Positions 41,939 to 51,638 are shown, numbered from the stretch's first letter. The stretch is 64,000 nucleotides of DNA from Geothrix sp. (GCF_020622065.1 NZ_JAHRYQ010000002.1:741905-805904), one strand, 5' to 3'. Made by a program: numbers and translations. The notes: generated from the sequence alone by a model not told the origin.

Positions 41939-43993
41939 ATGGGTTCTGCCCGAGTTCTCTTCTCCCTGGCGGCGATGTCCGCTCTTTTCCCCGCGGCAGC
42001 CCGCGCCGGCCTTGCCGAGGCCGACCGGAAGCCGGCAGAAGCGACGGTCACCGTCAGCGCCGAGGCCCAGCCCGTGGAGGTCACCCGCACCCCGGCCCCC
42101 GTGCGCATCCTGGAGGCCGAGGAGCTGGCCCGCCTGGGCAGCCGCACGCTGGCCGAGCTGCTGGAGATCCTCCAGCCCGGCGCCGTGATGACCACCGGCG
42201 GCCCCGGCAATCAGGGCTCCGCCTTTCTCAACGGCACCCTCAGCCGGAATGTGGTCGTGCTGCTGGACGGCCTGCGGGTGAACGACCCCACGGCCACCAG
42301 TCCCGACCTGGGCGCCCTCAGCCTGGTGGGCATCGCCCGCGTGGAGCTGGTGCTGGGGCCCGCCTCCGTGCTCTACGGCAGCGATGCCATCGGCGGCGTC
42401 ATCGCCCTGACCAGCCTGGGCCGCGGCGCCAGCGGCTTCCACGGCCAGGCAGGCCTGAAAGTCGGCACGGATGGACAGCTGGGCGGTTCCGCCCAGGTTC
42501 AAATGGCCGGTGACCGGGGCTGGATCGCCGCCGGTGCCGAGGCCCAGAAGCAGGAAAGCAGCTTCCCGAACGATGCCTTCCGTCAGGCGGGCGGCTTCCT
42601 GCGCCTGGGGACGAAGCTCCAGACAGGCCTCGGCGCGATGGAGCTCACGGGCTTCTATCGCAACGGCGGGCAGACCGCTTCTGTGCCCTTCACCACCGCG
42701 GGCTATCCCGCCGCGCGCAGCTACGAGCCGGGCCGCGAGACCCGGGCCCGCCAGGAAAGCTGGGGCGCCAGCCTCCGCTGGAACCTGGCGCCGACCCTCC
42801 TGCTGGAGAACACCCTCCAGGTCCTGTCGGGCAGCACGGGCGATCCCAGCGGCCCCCTGCGCCAGCAGACAGACCGCGACTTCCGGCGCGTGGAGGACCA
42901 GCTCACCCTGCACTGGACCCCCTCGAGCGCCTTCCGCCTCTCCGGCCGCCTCGAAGGCCGCGAAGACACCAGCCACGCCAAGAACTACTACGACCCCTCC
43001 ACCTACGCCGCCGTGCGCTACCGGGGCGAAGGCCGGGACCTGGCCGGGGCCCTCGAATCCCGCTGGACGATCGTGGAAGGCCTCGACTGGGTGGCCGGAC
43101 TGCGCCGCGATGCGGGCCACCGGGACCTCACCCGCTACGACTCCCTGCTCCGCAGCCGGGCCGGCAGCGCCGAGGCCGGCACCTGGCGCACGGGCCTCAA
43201 CTGGACCCTCGCCCCGGAGCTGCGCCTCTATGCCAGCGCGGGCCAGGGCTTCCGCATGCCCAGCACCACGGAGTTCGCCCTCAACGCCCAGGCCGAAAAT
43301 CAGGACGGGAGGACCTACCCCATCCTTCCTGAGCGCAGCCGCACCTTCCAGGTCGGCGCCACGGGGCAGCTCGCCGGTCACTGGGAGTACCGCCTGGAAG
43401 CCCAGCGCACCCGCATCTCCGATCTGCTGGCTTATGTCTACGACACCAGCTTCGCGTGGCCCGCCCTGTTCACCTCCCACTATGCGAACCAGGGCGCCAT
43501 CCGCGCCCAGAGCCTCGAGGGCGCCCTCGGGTGGCGGGGCGGCACGGAGGTGGCCTGCGGCTGGGACTTGATCCTCCGCAGCCAGGAGACGCGCGACCTG
43601 GACCACAACACCGGGACCGACCGCTTCGGCCAGCAGAACACGGCCATCCTGCGGCACCCCTTCTTCACCGCCGCCATCTCCGCCTTCGCCCAGTCGAAGC
43701 GCTGGCGCGCCAGCTTCCGTCTGGATCGCGTGGGACCCCGCTACGACCTGAACGACACCACCTACCAGGTCATCTCCACCGGGAAGGCCTTCCGCGACCT
43801 CAGCCTGGGCCTCGCCCATGAACCGGTGAAGAACCTCACCCTGGCCCTGCGGGGTGAGCACCTGCTCCAGAAGAAGCAGACCGCCCAGGATTGGCTCAGC
43901 GGTCGCTACGATCAGGAGGGGGATGCCGCGCTGGTCTACGGCTTCCCCGCCCCGGGCCCCCGCTGGACCCTGGTCGCGACCTGGAGGTGGTGA
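41939..43993 (+). CDS. btuB: TonB-dependent vitamin B12 receptor (BtuB-like)
   Basis: 684 residues from ATG 41939, chosen because GGAGG lies four bases upstream; in-frame ATGs at 41924 and 41936 are alternatives. Signal peptide (VLFSLAAMSALFPAAARA), TonB box near EATVTVSAEAQ, plug domain with VRILEAEELARLGSRTLAELLE and VLLDGLRVNDP, ARVELVLGPASVLYGSDAIGGVI, then a 22-strand barrel ending in WTLVATWRW. The riboswitch and the following btuF-C-D genes make B12 the substrate. A weakly related siderophore receptor could look alike. Confidence 0.9.
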   Translation: MGSARVLFSLAAMSALFPAAARAGLAEADRKPAEATVTVSAEAQPVEVTRTPAPVRILEAEELARLGSRTLAELLEILQPGAVMTTGGPGNQGSAFLNGTLSRNVVVLLDGLRVNDPTATSPDLGALSLVGIARVELVLGPASVLYGSDAIGGVIALTSLGRGASGFHGQAGLKVGTDGQLGGSAQVQMAGDRGWIAAGAEAQKQESSFPNDAFRQAGGFLRLGTKLQTGLGAMELTGFYRNGGQTASVPFTTAGYPAARSYEPGRETRARQESWGASLRWNLAPTLLLENTLQVLSGSTGDPSGPLRQQTDRDFRRVEDQLTLHWTPSSAFRLSGRLEGREDTSHAKNYYDPSTYAAVRYRGEGRDLAGALESRWTIVEGLDWVAGLRRDAGHRDLTRYDSLLRSRAGSAEAGTWRTGLNWTLAPELRLYASAGQGFRMPSTTEFALNAQAENQDGRTYPILPERSRTFQVGATGQLAGHWEYRLEAQRTRISDLLAYVYDTSFAWPALFTSHYANQGAIRAQSLEGALGWRGGTEVACGWDLILRSQETRDLDHNTGTDRFGQQNTAILRHPFFTAAISAFAQSKRWRASFRLDRVGPRYDLNDTTYQVISTGKAFRDLSLGLAHEPVKNLTLALRGEHLLQKKQTAQDWLSGRYDQEGDAALVYGFPAPGPRWTLVATWRW

Positions 43994-44844
43994 TGTCCCG
44001 CTCGTCCGTCCCGCGCCTTCTCACCCTCCTCCTGCTGCTCGCCCTGCCGCTGCTGGCGGCGCATCCCCAGCGGGTGGTGAGCCAGGCCGTGGGCACGGAC
44101 GAGCTGCTGCTGGCCCTGGCGGACCCCGGCCAGATCGCCGCCCTGAGCCACATCGGCCGGGATGGCCGGTTCAGCGTCGTGGCCAACGAGGCGAAGCGGT
44201 TCCCATCGCTGAAGGACAGCGACGCGGAAAGCGTGCTGCGCTTCCGTCCCGACCTCGTGCTGGCCGCCAGCTTCACCCGCCCCGAGACCCTGGCCCTGCT
44301 CCGGCGGGCCGGGGTCCGGCTGGTGGTCCTGGACCGCTTCGACACGCTGGAGGATGTCTACGCCAGCCTCCGGATCCTGGGCCGCGAGCTGGGCCAGGAG
44401 GCGCGTGCCGAGGCCCTCATCGCCAGCTGCCGTGGGCGTGTCGAGGCCCTGGCCGCCCGGCTGAAGGGCGTCCGTCCCGTGCGTGTGCTCACCGCCGGGG
44501 CCTATCCCTTCACCTCGGGCACCGGCACCACCTTCCAGGACTTCTGCGATCACGCCGGCGCCTTGAATGTGGCGGCGGAGGCCGGGCTCAAGGGGCACGC
44601 GCCGACGCCCTCCGAAAAGCTGCTCACCTGGAACCCCGAGGTCCTGGTCGTCTCCGGCGACCGGCCGGACGGAGCCGACATCCGCGCGCGCCTCGCGGAG
44701 ATCCCCCACTACCGGGCCCTGGCCGCCTTCCGGGCCGGGCGCTTCGCGGTGATCCCGGGGGCCCTCATGTCCTCCGTGTCCCATCACCGCATCGAAGCCT
44801 ATGAACGGTTGGCCAGGGCCCTGCATCCCGAGCGGTTCCGGTGA
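43993..44844 (+). CDS. btuF: Cobalamin ABC transporter substrate-binding protein
   Basis: 283 residues with signal peptide (LLTLLLLLALPLLAA). Periplasmic binding protein of the BtuF/FepB type: RVVSQAVGTDELLLALADPGQI, LSHIGRDGRFS, EAKRFPSLKDSDAESVLRFRPDLVLAASFTRPE and the C-terminal IPHYRALAAFRAGRFAVIPG. The ATG shares its A with the btuB stop (TGATG), and btuC overlaps its end by four bases, so translation is coupled through the set. Confidence 0.87.
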   Translation: MSRSSVPRLLTLLLLLALPLLAAHPQRVVSQAVGTDELLLALADPGQIAALSHIGRDGRFSVVANEAKRFPSLKDSDAESVLRFRPDLVLAASFTRPETLALLRRAGVRLVVLDRFDTLEDVYASLRILGRELGQEARAEALIASCRGRVEALAARLKGVRPVRVLTAGAYPFTSGTGTTFQDFCDHAGALNVAAEAGLKGHAPTPSEKLLTWNPEVLVVSGDRPDGADIRARLAEIPHYRALAAFRAGRFAVIPGALMSSVSHHRIEAYERLARALHPERFR

Positions 44845-45827
44845 AATCCCGCCTCGCCCTTCCCGCGCTCCTGGCGCTGCTGGTCCTGGCCTTCCTGGCC
44901 TCGCTGGCGTTCGGCGAGCTGAGGCTCAGCTTTGGCCAGGTGCTCGGCGCGCTGACGGGCGGCGGCGATGAGATCGCCCGCACCGTGGTGCGGGATTTCC
45001 GCCTGCCCCGGGCCCTAGTGGGGGCCGCGGCGGGGGCCGCCCTGGGCGCCAGCGGCGTGGTGATGCAGGCCTTCTTCCGCAACCCCCTGGCCAGCCCGGG
45101 CCTGCTGGGCGTCAGCAGCGGCGGCGCCCTGGGCGCCGTGGCGGTGCTGGCCCTGGCCCCGGCCACCGGCTTCGCCGCCGCCACCCTCTGGGCCCTGCCC
45201 CTGGCCTCGATCCTGGGGGCCTTTGCCGCCACGGGCGCCGTGCTCATGCTGGCCCAGCGCGGCGCGGGCACGGAGCGCCTGCTGCTCTCCGGCGTGGCCC
45301 TCAATGCCCTGCTGGGCGCCGGCACCAGCTTCCTGCTCACCACCACCGCCGGGCACTTCGAGGTGAACGCCCAGATCCTCTTCTGGCTCATGGGTGGCCT
45401 GGAAAGCCGCAGCTGGGAGCATGTGTGGATGGGCGTTCCAGCCATCCTCAGCGCCTGCCTGCTGCTGCTCCCCCTGGGCCGCCCCATGGACCTGCTGAGC
45501 CTGGGCGAGCAGAGCGCCCAGAGCCTCGGCGTGGATGTGCGCCGCCTCCGACGCCAGCTCATCATCCTGTCCACTGTGCTCACGGCCCTGGCCACGGCCG
45601 TGGGTGGCATCATCGGCTTTGTGGGCCTGGTGGTTCCCCATGTCCTGCGGCTGGCCTTCGGCCCGGACCATCGTCGCCTGCTGCCCTACTCCATGATCGG
45701 AGGGGCCGCCTTCCTCCTGGCCTGCGACCTCGTCACGCGGACCTTCCCCCTCGGCATGCGCCTCGGCGTCGTCACCGCCCTCATTGGCGGTCCCTTCTTC
45801 CTGTGGCTGCTCCGGAGGCCGCGATGA
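44841..45827 (+). CDS. btuC: Cobalamin ABC transporter permease
   Basis: 328 residues, FecCD/BtuC type permease with about ten membrane helices. Characteristic RLPRALVGAAAGAALGASGVVMQ (after the first helix), NPLASPGLLGVSSGG, and the cytoplasmic coupling region GLVVPHVLRLAFGPDHRRLLPYS. GTG start overlaps btuF by four bases. The pair with btuD forms the inner-membrane transporter. Confidence 0.92.
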   Translation: MKSRLALPALLALLVLAFLASLAFGELRLSFGQVLGALTGGGDEIARTVVRDFRLPRALVGAAAGAALGASGVVMQAFFRNPLASPGLLGVSSGGALGAVAVLALAPATGFAAATLWALPLASILGAFAATGAVLMLAQRGAGTERLLLSGVALNALLGAGTSFLLTTTAGHFEVNAQILFWLMGGLESRSWEHVWMGVPAILSACLLLLPLGRPMDLLSLGEQSAQSLGVDVRRLRRQLIILSTVLTALATAVGGIIGFVGLVVPHVLRLAFGPDHRRLLPYSMIGGAAFLLACDLVTRTFPLGMRLGVVTALIGGPFFLWLLRRPR

Positions 45828-46558
45828 CGGGTGCGAATACTCCCGCCCTCCAGGCCTCCGGCCTGACGGTGCCCGGTCGCCTGGAGGCCGTGTCGGTGAC
45901 GCTGGGCCCCGGCGAGCTGGTGGCCGTGGTGGGCCCGAACGGCGCGGGCAAGTCCACCCTGATTCAGGCCCTGGCAGGACTGCTGCCCGCCGAGGGCACC
46001 ATCCACTGGAATGGACAGCCACTGTCGCGAGTCCCCGTTGCTGAGCGGGGCCGCCGCCTGGCCTGGGTGAGCCAGGAGGCCCATTTCGAATTCGCCTTCC
46101 CCGTGCGTGATGTGGTGGCCCAGGGCCGCTACGCCTGGGGTGACGACCTCACGGGCGTGGCCGAGGCCTTGTCGGAGCTGGATCTCACGCACCTCGCAGA
46201 CCGCCCCGCCACGCGCCTGTCCGGAGGCGAACGCCATCGCGTGGGCCTGGCCCGGGCCCTGGCCACCGAGGCACCCATCCAGCTTTGGGACGAGCCCGTG
46301 GCCCAGTTGGATGTCCGCCATGCCCTTGAAGTGATGCGTCTGGCGCGGCGCCTGACCGATGCAGGCAGCACCGTGGTGGTGAGCCTCCATGATCTCCGCA
46401 CCGCCTACCGCTTCGACCGCGTCCTCGTGCTGGACCGGGGCCGCCTCGTGGGCAACGGGAAGCCCCACGATGTGCTGACCGCCGCCCTCATCCGTGAGGT
46501 CTTCCGCGTGGAGGCGACCTTCGTGGAGAGCCTGGTGCCGGAGCTGCCGGGGGCATAG
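45824..46558 (+). CDS. btuD: Cobalamin ABC transporter ATP-binding protein
   Basis: 244 residues, ABC ATPase with Walker A GPNGAGKSTL, Q-loop SQEAHF, signature LSGGERHRVGLARAL, Walker B IQLWDEP and H-loop SLHD. ATG 45824 overlaps the btuC stop (ATGA) and follows GGAGG. It completes btuBFCD; the longer upstream frame overlaps btuC and is not used. Confidence 0.93.
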   Translation: MTGANTPALQASGLTVPGRLEAVSVTLGPGELVAVVGPNGAGKSTLIQALAGLLPAEGTIHWNGQPLSRVPVAERGRRLAWVSQEAHFEFAFPVRDVVAQGRYAWGDDLTGVAEALSELDLTHLADRPATRLSGGERHRVGLARALATEAPIQLWDEPVAQLDVRHALEVMRLARRLTDAGSTVVVSLHDLRTAYRFDRVLVLDRGRLVGNGKPHDVLTAALIREVFRVEATFVESLVPELPGA

Positions 46559-46859
46559 CCCCTTTCGGTGCCGCGCCTTCGATATGACATGGATACCCCT
46601 TCATAGTGATTGACTCGATCACGACTCTCTTTTTTGATTTAGTCATAAATTATTGATTATAATATTAGTTAATCATTGGCCTAAAACCTGCCCTGTCAAT
46701 CGTGCAGCCCATTAACCGCCACGCCAGGTGCGTATCGGAATGGTTGAACCCATTCGCCCGTGCGGCTGGAGCCTTGCCTGCATCTAGGTCGCCGTCACCC
46801 CCGGGGTCTCCCCTCGGTTACCCAACCTATGCACCTTTGTGCATTTTCTGGAGTTATCC
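46559..46859 (+). other. AT-rich intergenic region upstream of the OmpA gene
   Basis: A 300-base gap whose 46,600-46,690 part is distinctly A+T-rich, unlike everything around it. It holds one good promoter (below). Nothing else is recognisable apart from a plain leader to the OmpA start. Confidence 0.6.
46634..46663 (+). promoter_or_regulatory. Predicted sigma-70-type promoter of the OmpA gene
   Basis: TTGATT (46,634-46,639) and a perfect TATAAT (46,658-46,663) with an 18-base spacer inside the AT-rich tract, about 190 bases before the start codon. A strong promoter is what an abundant envelope protein would need. Confidence 0.6.
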
Positions 46860-47921
46860 ATGCGCCTCCTTCTCGCCTTCCTGCCTCTTGTCCTGGTCTC
46901 CAGCGCTCTGGTCGCCTCGGATCCCCAGGACGACTTCCGCTGGCTCCAGTTCCAGGGCGGCATCACCGATCACCGCACCAAGAACCCGGATCACATGCAG
47001 CCAGCCATCGGCTTCGGCGTGGGCACCTGGCTCAACGGCCATGTGGGCCTGGAGGCCTCCGGTCTCGGCACCTTCGTCAACTATGGACACGGCAAGGCCA
47101 AAGAGGCCCACGCCACCGGCTCGGTGCTCTTCAACCCCTTCTCCACGCCTTCGAACCTCCGCCCCTTCCTGCGGCTGGGCGTCGGTGGCACCACCATCGG
47201 GGGCCCTGTCTCAGACAGTGGTTCCCACACCACCCGCCTGAGCGGAATGGTGGGCCTGGGTGTCCAGGTCCTCCTGGGCAACCAGATGTTCGCCAGCCTC
47301 GAAGGCCGGGTCGTCCAGGTCGAGACCAAGGTCAGCCGCAAGGAAGGCCAGGCCCTGGCGGGCATCGGCCTGCGTTGGGGCAACAAGCCGCAGGTCATCG
47401 CCACCCAGGCGCCGGCCCCTCCTCCCGTGGTGATCGAGGCGCCTGCACCTCCGCCCCAGGTGATCCTCGTGCCCGCGCCCGCCCCTCCCCCGGAAGTGGT
47501 CTATGTGCCCGCACCCGTGGCTCCCCGCAAGATCGTCCTGGATGAGGCCACCCTCCACTTCGCCAACGGCAGGGCCATCCTCAGCCCCGAAGGCCGCGAG
47601 GCCGTGAACAAAATCGCCAGTGAACTCAAGGAGATCAAGGCCCCCTATCAGCTCGTCATCAGCGGCCACACTTCCAAGGTGGGCCGGCCCGCCTTCAACC
47701 TTCAGCTAAGCAAGGATCGCGCGGCCGCCGTGGCCCAGGTCCTGGTGGATGCGGGCATTCCCGCCGCCGACATCCGCACCGAGGGGTTGAGCTTCTCCCA
47801 GCCCCGGGTGAAGGAAGTGACCAAGGCCGACCAGGCCATGAACCGACGGGTTGAGATCGACATCAAGACCAAATCGGAAAATGTGGAAATCCGCGACAAG
47901 CAGACGCCCATCGTGGAATAG
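46860..47921 (+). CDS. OmpA family outer-membrane protein
   Basis: 353 residues from ATG 46860 (GGAG seven bases upstream). Signal peptide (LLLAFLPLVLVSSALVA), an N-terminal eight-strand-type beta-barrel (22-180, e.g. RWLQFQGGITDH, VGLGVQVLLGNQMFASLEGRVV), a proline-rich hinge of repeated APAPPP-type units (190-230), and a C-terminal OmpA-like peptidoglycan-binding domain with HFANGRAILSPEGREAVNKI, ISGHTSKVGRPAFNLQLSKDRAAAV and MNRRVEIDI. The hinge length is larger than in E. coli OmpA. Confidence 0.93.
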   Translation: MRLLLAFLPLVLVSSALVASDPQDDFRWLQFQGGITDHRTKNPDHMQPAIGFGVGTWLNGHVGLEASGLGTFVNYGHGKAKEAHATGSVLFNPFSTPSNLRPFLRLGVGGTTIGGPVSDSGSHTTRLSGMVGLGVQVLLGNQMFASLEGRVVQVETKVSRKEGQALAGIGLRWGNKPQVIATQAPAPPPVVIEAPAPPPQVILVPAPAPPPEVVYVPAPVAPRKIVLDEATLHFANGRAILSPEGREAVNKIASELKEIKAPYQLVISGHTSKVGRPAFNLQLSKDRAAAVAQVLVDAGIPAADIRTEGLSFSQPRVKEVTKADQAMNRRVEIDIKTKSENVEIRDKQTPIVE

Positions 47922-47955
47922 AACTTCGGCCGCTCCCGCCCCGTGCGGGTGCCGT

Positions 47956-49203
47956 TCACCGCCCTGCCTGCTTCCCCAGGACCCACCCCAATCCCACGGG
48001 GCCGGCCACGGTGGTGAGCAGCAGGGCGCCGATGATGCCGGCCTGGATCTCGGGGCTCAGCAAGGGCGCGCCATTCAGCTGGAGCTGGGCGCCGGCGGCG
48101 ACGAAGATGAGGCCCACCTCGCCGCGGGGCACCATGCCCCAGCCCACCACGGCGGCGCGGGTACCGGCCCCGCCGCCATAGCCTGCGATGTATTTCCCGG
48201 CCACGCCGAGCAGGGCCAGCACGGCGGCGAAGCCTAAAGTGGCGGGCCTGAAGAGCGCGGACGGATCCACCTTCGCCCCCATCAACACGAAGAAGAGGGG
48301 CGACAGCACCGTCACGAGGGGATGCACCAGTTCTTCCAGCGTGTGCCGCTCGCGGCGCTCCAGATCCTCGATGTGGGCGGGCTCCAGGATGAGCCCCGCG
48401 GCATAGGCCCCCACGATGGAGGCCAGACCGGCGAGGCTGCCCAGCCAGGCCAGCAGGAAGGCGAATCCGAGGCCGAGGGGCAGCAGCACCTGCTCGCCGC
48501 GGAACCGGCTGGCCAGTTGGAAGAGACGCGGCGTGACCAGCCGGCCCAGCGTCAGCGCGGCGACGAGGAAGCCCAGGGCCAGGAGCAGCGTCCAGGCCAG
48601 GCTGGATCCCATGGAACCCTCGGCGGCGGGAGCGGCACTGGCCACCATGCCCGAGACGGCCACCAGCACCAGCAGGCCCAGCACATCGTCCACCACGGCC
48701 GCTCCCACGATGATGCGGCCTTCCATGGAATCGGAGGCTCCCTTCTCCCGCAGCACCTGGGCGGAGATGCCGATGCTGGTTGCACAGAGGCAGGCGCCGA
48801 TGAAGAGGTCGAGCACGAAGGGCGAGCCCTTTGGCAGCAGCAGCCAGGCGCCTGCCAAGCCTGCGGCCATGGGCACTCCCACGCCGATGAGGGCTACCCG
48901 CAGGGAGGCCACGCCCACCTTCAGCATCTGCGGCACCGTCGATTCCAGGCCCACGGCGAACATCAACACCACGACGCCGAGGCCCCCCAGCAGCTCCGCG
49001 GCCGGCGAGGCCGCCACCTCCGGGAACAGGGGCCAGGCCCGGTGCAGGGCCGTGAGGGCCAGGCCCACGGCCAGTTCCCCCGTGACGGCGGGCAGCTTCA
49101 GGCGCACCGCCAGCTCCCCGCCCAGCTTCGCCGACAGCCACAGCAGGGCCAGCAGCATCAGCGTGCCCGCCAGGGGATCGTGGACCAGAAAGGCCAGGAA
49201 CAT
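47956..49203 (-). CDS. Cation:proton antiporter, CPA2 family
   Basis: 415 residues from ATG 49203. About twelve membrane segments, with the signature region GACLCATSIGISAQVLRE and the adjacent VVDDVLGLLVLV aspartate pair that forms the ion-binding site of CPA2 (KefB/NhaS) exchangers. No C-terminal RCK or TrkA-N domain is attached, so this is a short, probably Na+ or K+/H+ antiporter. GAGG precedes the start. It is divergent from the ClC gene. Confidence 0.87.
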   Translation of the reverse strand: MFLAFLVHDPLAGTLMLLALLWLSAKLGGELAVRLKLPAVTGELAVGLALTALHRAWPLFPEVAASPAAELLGGLGVVVLMFAVGLESTVPQMLKVGVASLRVALIGVGVPMAAGLAGAWLLLPKGSPFVLDLFIGACLCATSIGISAQVLREKGASDSMEGRIIVGAAVVDDVLGLLVLVAVSGMVASAAPAAEGSMGSSLAWTLLLALGFLVAALTLGRLVTPRLFQLASRFRGEQVLLPLGLGFAFLLAWLGSLAGLASIVGAYAAGLILEPAHIEDLERRERHTLEELVHPLVTVLSPLFFVLMGAKVDPSALFRPATLGFAAVLALLGVAGKYIAGYGGGAGTRAAVVGWGMVPRGEVGLIFVAAGAQLQLNGAPLLSPEIQAGIIGALLLTTVAGPVGLGWVLGKQAGR

Positions 49204-49310
49204 GGAAGCCTCGGAAAACCGCAGACGCGACCTCCATTCAAGCATCCCTGGCTGGCCATGGGGCCGGCCGCGTCCTGGACACGCTCGCGGGGCGAGGTGC
49301 ACACTGCCTC

Positions 49311-50636
49311 ATGGCCCCCGAGATCGAGACGGAACCCGGCGACGAGAACCCCTTGGCTTCCCCAGTTCCATCGCCCTCGCCTTCTCCGTTGACCCTGCCA
49401 ACCCGCGTGCGGAGCCTTCGCGTGCTGGCCCAGGCGCGGCGCCTGGCGCTGGCGGTGCTGCCCCTGGGGGCCTGCATTGGTGTCGTGGCGGCCCTCGCCC
49501 TGACGGGGATCGAACGGTTCGAGGCACTGCTCCAGGGACAGGGCCTGCGCACCGCGGCGATGGTGGCCACACCCCTGGTCGGCCTATTGCTCACCGGCCT
49601 GTGGCTCCAGCTTTCGGGGCTGGGAGAGGTTTCGCTGGGGCACGATCTGGCGGAGGCCCGCCACCATCCCCTGGGCACCTTCCGGTTCCTCCCCAGCCTG
49701 GGCAAGGCCGCGGCCTGCGCCCTGACCATCGGCTTCGGCGGCAGCGCGGGGGTGGAGGGCCCTGCCCGATGGCTGGGCGCTGCGGTGGGCGCGCAGTTCC
49801 ATCGGCTCTTCCGCCGCCTGGCCCGGCGGTTCCGCTGGGCCCGGCGCCTGTTGGCCCAACCAGGCGTGGTCGTGATGGCGGGCTCGGCGGCGGCCCTGGC
49901 CGCGGTCTTCCGCGCACCCATCGCCGGGGCCCTGCTCGCCACGGAGCACGATGGCGACCTCAGCACGGACCGCCTGGCGCCGGCCCTGGCGGCCTCCGCC
50001 TCGGGCTTCCTGGCCTTCATCGCCATCCGCGGCGGCACCCCTCTTCTTGGCGCAGCCAGTTCGTACCACCTGGTGGCCCGCGAGATCCTGTGGGCGTTGC
50101 CCCTGGGGCTCGGCTGCGCCGTGGCCGCCTCCTTTTACCGGCGCCTGCTGCGCTTCGGACGCCACCACCTCAGCCGCCTTCCCCTCCCGGCGCGCGCCGG
50201 GCTGGCGGGGCTGGGCCTGATGATCCTTGCCTTGCCCGGTGCCTGGCTCTGGCCCGGACTGCCGGTGACCCAGGGCGGCGGCATTGAGTTGGTGACCCAC
50301 TTGCTCCGCGGCGGCACCCTGCCTTCCCAAGCCCTGGCTTTCCTGGCCCTGAAACTGGCGGCCACGGCCCTCACCTTCGCCGGGGGCGGCGTGGGCGGCA
50401 CCTGGCTGCCCTCCGTCACCATGGGCGCCGCCCTGGGTGCGGCCTTCGAAGCCTGGGCGGGCCTCGGCCAGCCCGGCCTCTTCGTGCTTGTGGGCGCCAG
50501 CGCCTTCACGGGTGCCGTCCATCGCAGCCTGCTCACCCCAGTGGTCTTCCTGGCGGAAACCACGGGCCAGGCGGCCCTGGTGGTCCCCGCTCTGGTGGCC
50601 ACGGTCGCCGCCTATCAGGCCTCAGGCCCGGAATGA
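49311..50636 (+). CDS. ClC-type chloride channel/transporter
   Basis: 441 residues with about ten membrane helices after a Pro/Ser-rich N-terminus. The family blocks are GFGGSAGVEGPARWLGAA (equivalent to GxEGP, with the gating glutamate), PIAGALLATE, and GGGVGGTWLPSVTMGAALG (equivalent to GxFxP). No CBS domains. Start ATG 49311 has no strong ribosome-binding site; GAGG lies 14 bases upstream. Transport of chloride or other anions with or without protons cannot be told apart. Confidence 0.88.
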   Translation: MAPEIETEPGDENPLASPVPSPSPSPLTLPTRVRSLRVLAQARRLALAVLPLGACIGVVAALALTGIERFEALLQGQGLRTAAMVATPLVGLLLTGLWLQLSGLGEVSLGHDLAEARHHPLGTFRFLPSLGKAAACALTIGFGGSAGVEGPARWLGAAVGAQFHRLFRRLARRFRWARRLLAQPGVVVMAGSAAALAAVFRAPIAGALLATEHDGDLSTDRLAPALAASASGFLAFIAIRGGTPLLGAASSYHLVAREILWALPLGLGCAVAASFYRRLLRFGRHHLSRLPLPARAGLAGLGLMILALPGAWLWPGLPVTQGGGIELVTHLLRGGTLPSQALAFLALKLAATALTFAGGGVGGTWLPSVTMGAALGAAFEAWAGLGQPGLFVLVGASAFTGAVHRSLLTPVVFLAETTGQAALVVPALVATVAAYQASGPE

Positions 50637-50648
50637 AGAAGGTCGGCC

Positions 50649-51614
50649 TCAGTCAGGAGGGACCGTGGGCTCGTCCGTCTGCTTGAGCCAGGGCAGGCGG
50701 TGCATGCAGATCCGCCCGTCGAAGGTCACATGCAGGCCGTCCTGGGCGGCATCCTGGTGGTTCAGCACCGACCCCTTGGCGCGGGTCTGATCGAGAACCG
50801 CCAGGTCGATGTCCCCGACCAGCACCATCTCGGAGTTGGGGGCGGCCTCGGTGGCGATGCCGTCCATGGGGAAGGGGAAGTCCGAGGGCGTGTAGACGCC
50901 GCTCTGGGCGTACTGCGCCGTGAGGTCCGTGATGAGGGGCAGGCTGCCCACCATGCCCGCGGTGACCACATAGATCTGGTTCTCCACGGCCCGGGCCCGG
51001 GCGCAGGTGGTCACGCGGCTGTAGCCGCGCCGGTCATCGGTGAGGTAGGGCACCACGAGCAGCTGGACGCCCTGCTCGGCCTGGATGCGGGCCACCTCCG
51101 GGAACTGCACATCGTAGCAAATGGACACGCCCATCCGCCCGAAGTCCGTGTCGATGATGTGGATCTCGTGGCCGGGCTCGAAGTGCCAGACATTCCGTTC
51201 CGTGGGTGTGAGGTGCAGCTTGGGCTGGTGCACGGGCCTGTGGCCCGGCACGAAGACGGACGCCACATTCTGAAGTTTGCCGTCCACGAAGCGGGGGTGT
51301 GTGCCGGCCACCAGGATGCGGTCGTACTTGGTCGAGAGGCGGAGGAAGAGATCCTCGAATCCGTCCGTGAACTGCTCCGCCAGGCGCCGCATGGCCTCGG
51401 CGGGGGCAAAGTCCCGGGTGATGCAACTGAGCAGCTGCACGGCCAGCAGTTCCGGAAACACGATGACATCGGAGTCGTAGTCGTCGCCGACATCCACATA
51501 GTTCTCCACCTGCTCAGCAAAGGCGGAGAAGTCCGCCACCGGGCGCAGGCCGTACTGGATGCCGCAGACCCGCACGGGGCGGGAGAGGAAGGGAGTGGGG
51601 GCCGTGAACCGCAT
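50649..51614 (-). CDS. Nitrilase-superfamily carbon-nitrogen hydrolase
   Basis: 321 residues. The Glu-Lys-Cys triad is complete: FPELLAVQLL (Glu), PKLHLTPTER (Lys) and SICYDVQFPEVAR (Cys), with MGVS before the cysteine. Members hydrolyse amides or nitriles in nitrogen metabolism. The upstream GNAT acetyltransferase gene is 24 bases away; in many bacteria these two domains form one polypeptide (YhcX-like), so they likely act together. Substrate unknown. Confidence 0.9.
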   Translation of the reverse strand: MRFTAPTPFLSRPVRVCGIQYGLRPVADFSAFAEQVENYVDVGDDYDSDVIVFPELLAVQLLSCITRDFAPAEAMRRLAEQFTDGFEDLFLRLSTKYDRILVAGTHPRFVDGKLQNVASVFVPGHRPVHQPKLHLTPTERNVWHFEPGHEIHIIDTDFGRMGVSICYDVQFPEVARIQAEQGVQLLVVPYLTDDRRGYSRVTTCARARAVENQIYVVTAGMVGSLPLITDLTAQYAQSGVYTPSDFPFPMDGIATEAAPNSEMVLVGDIDLAVLDQTRAKGSVLNHQDAAQDGLHVTFDGRICMHRLPWLKQTDEPTVPPD

Positions 51615-51638
51615 GTCTGCTCCTGGACGGCCCGGCCG

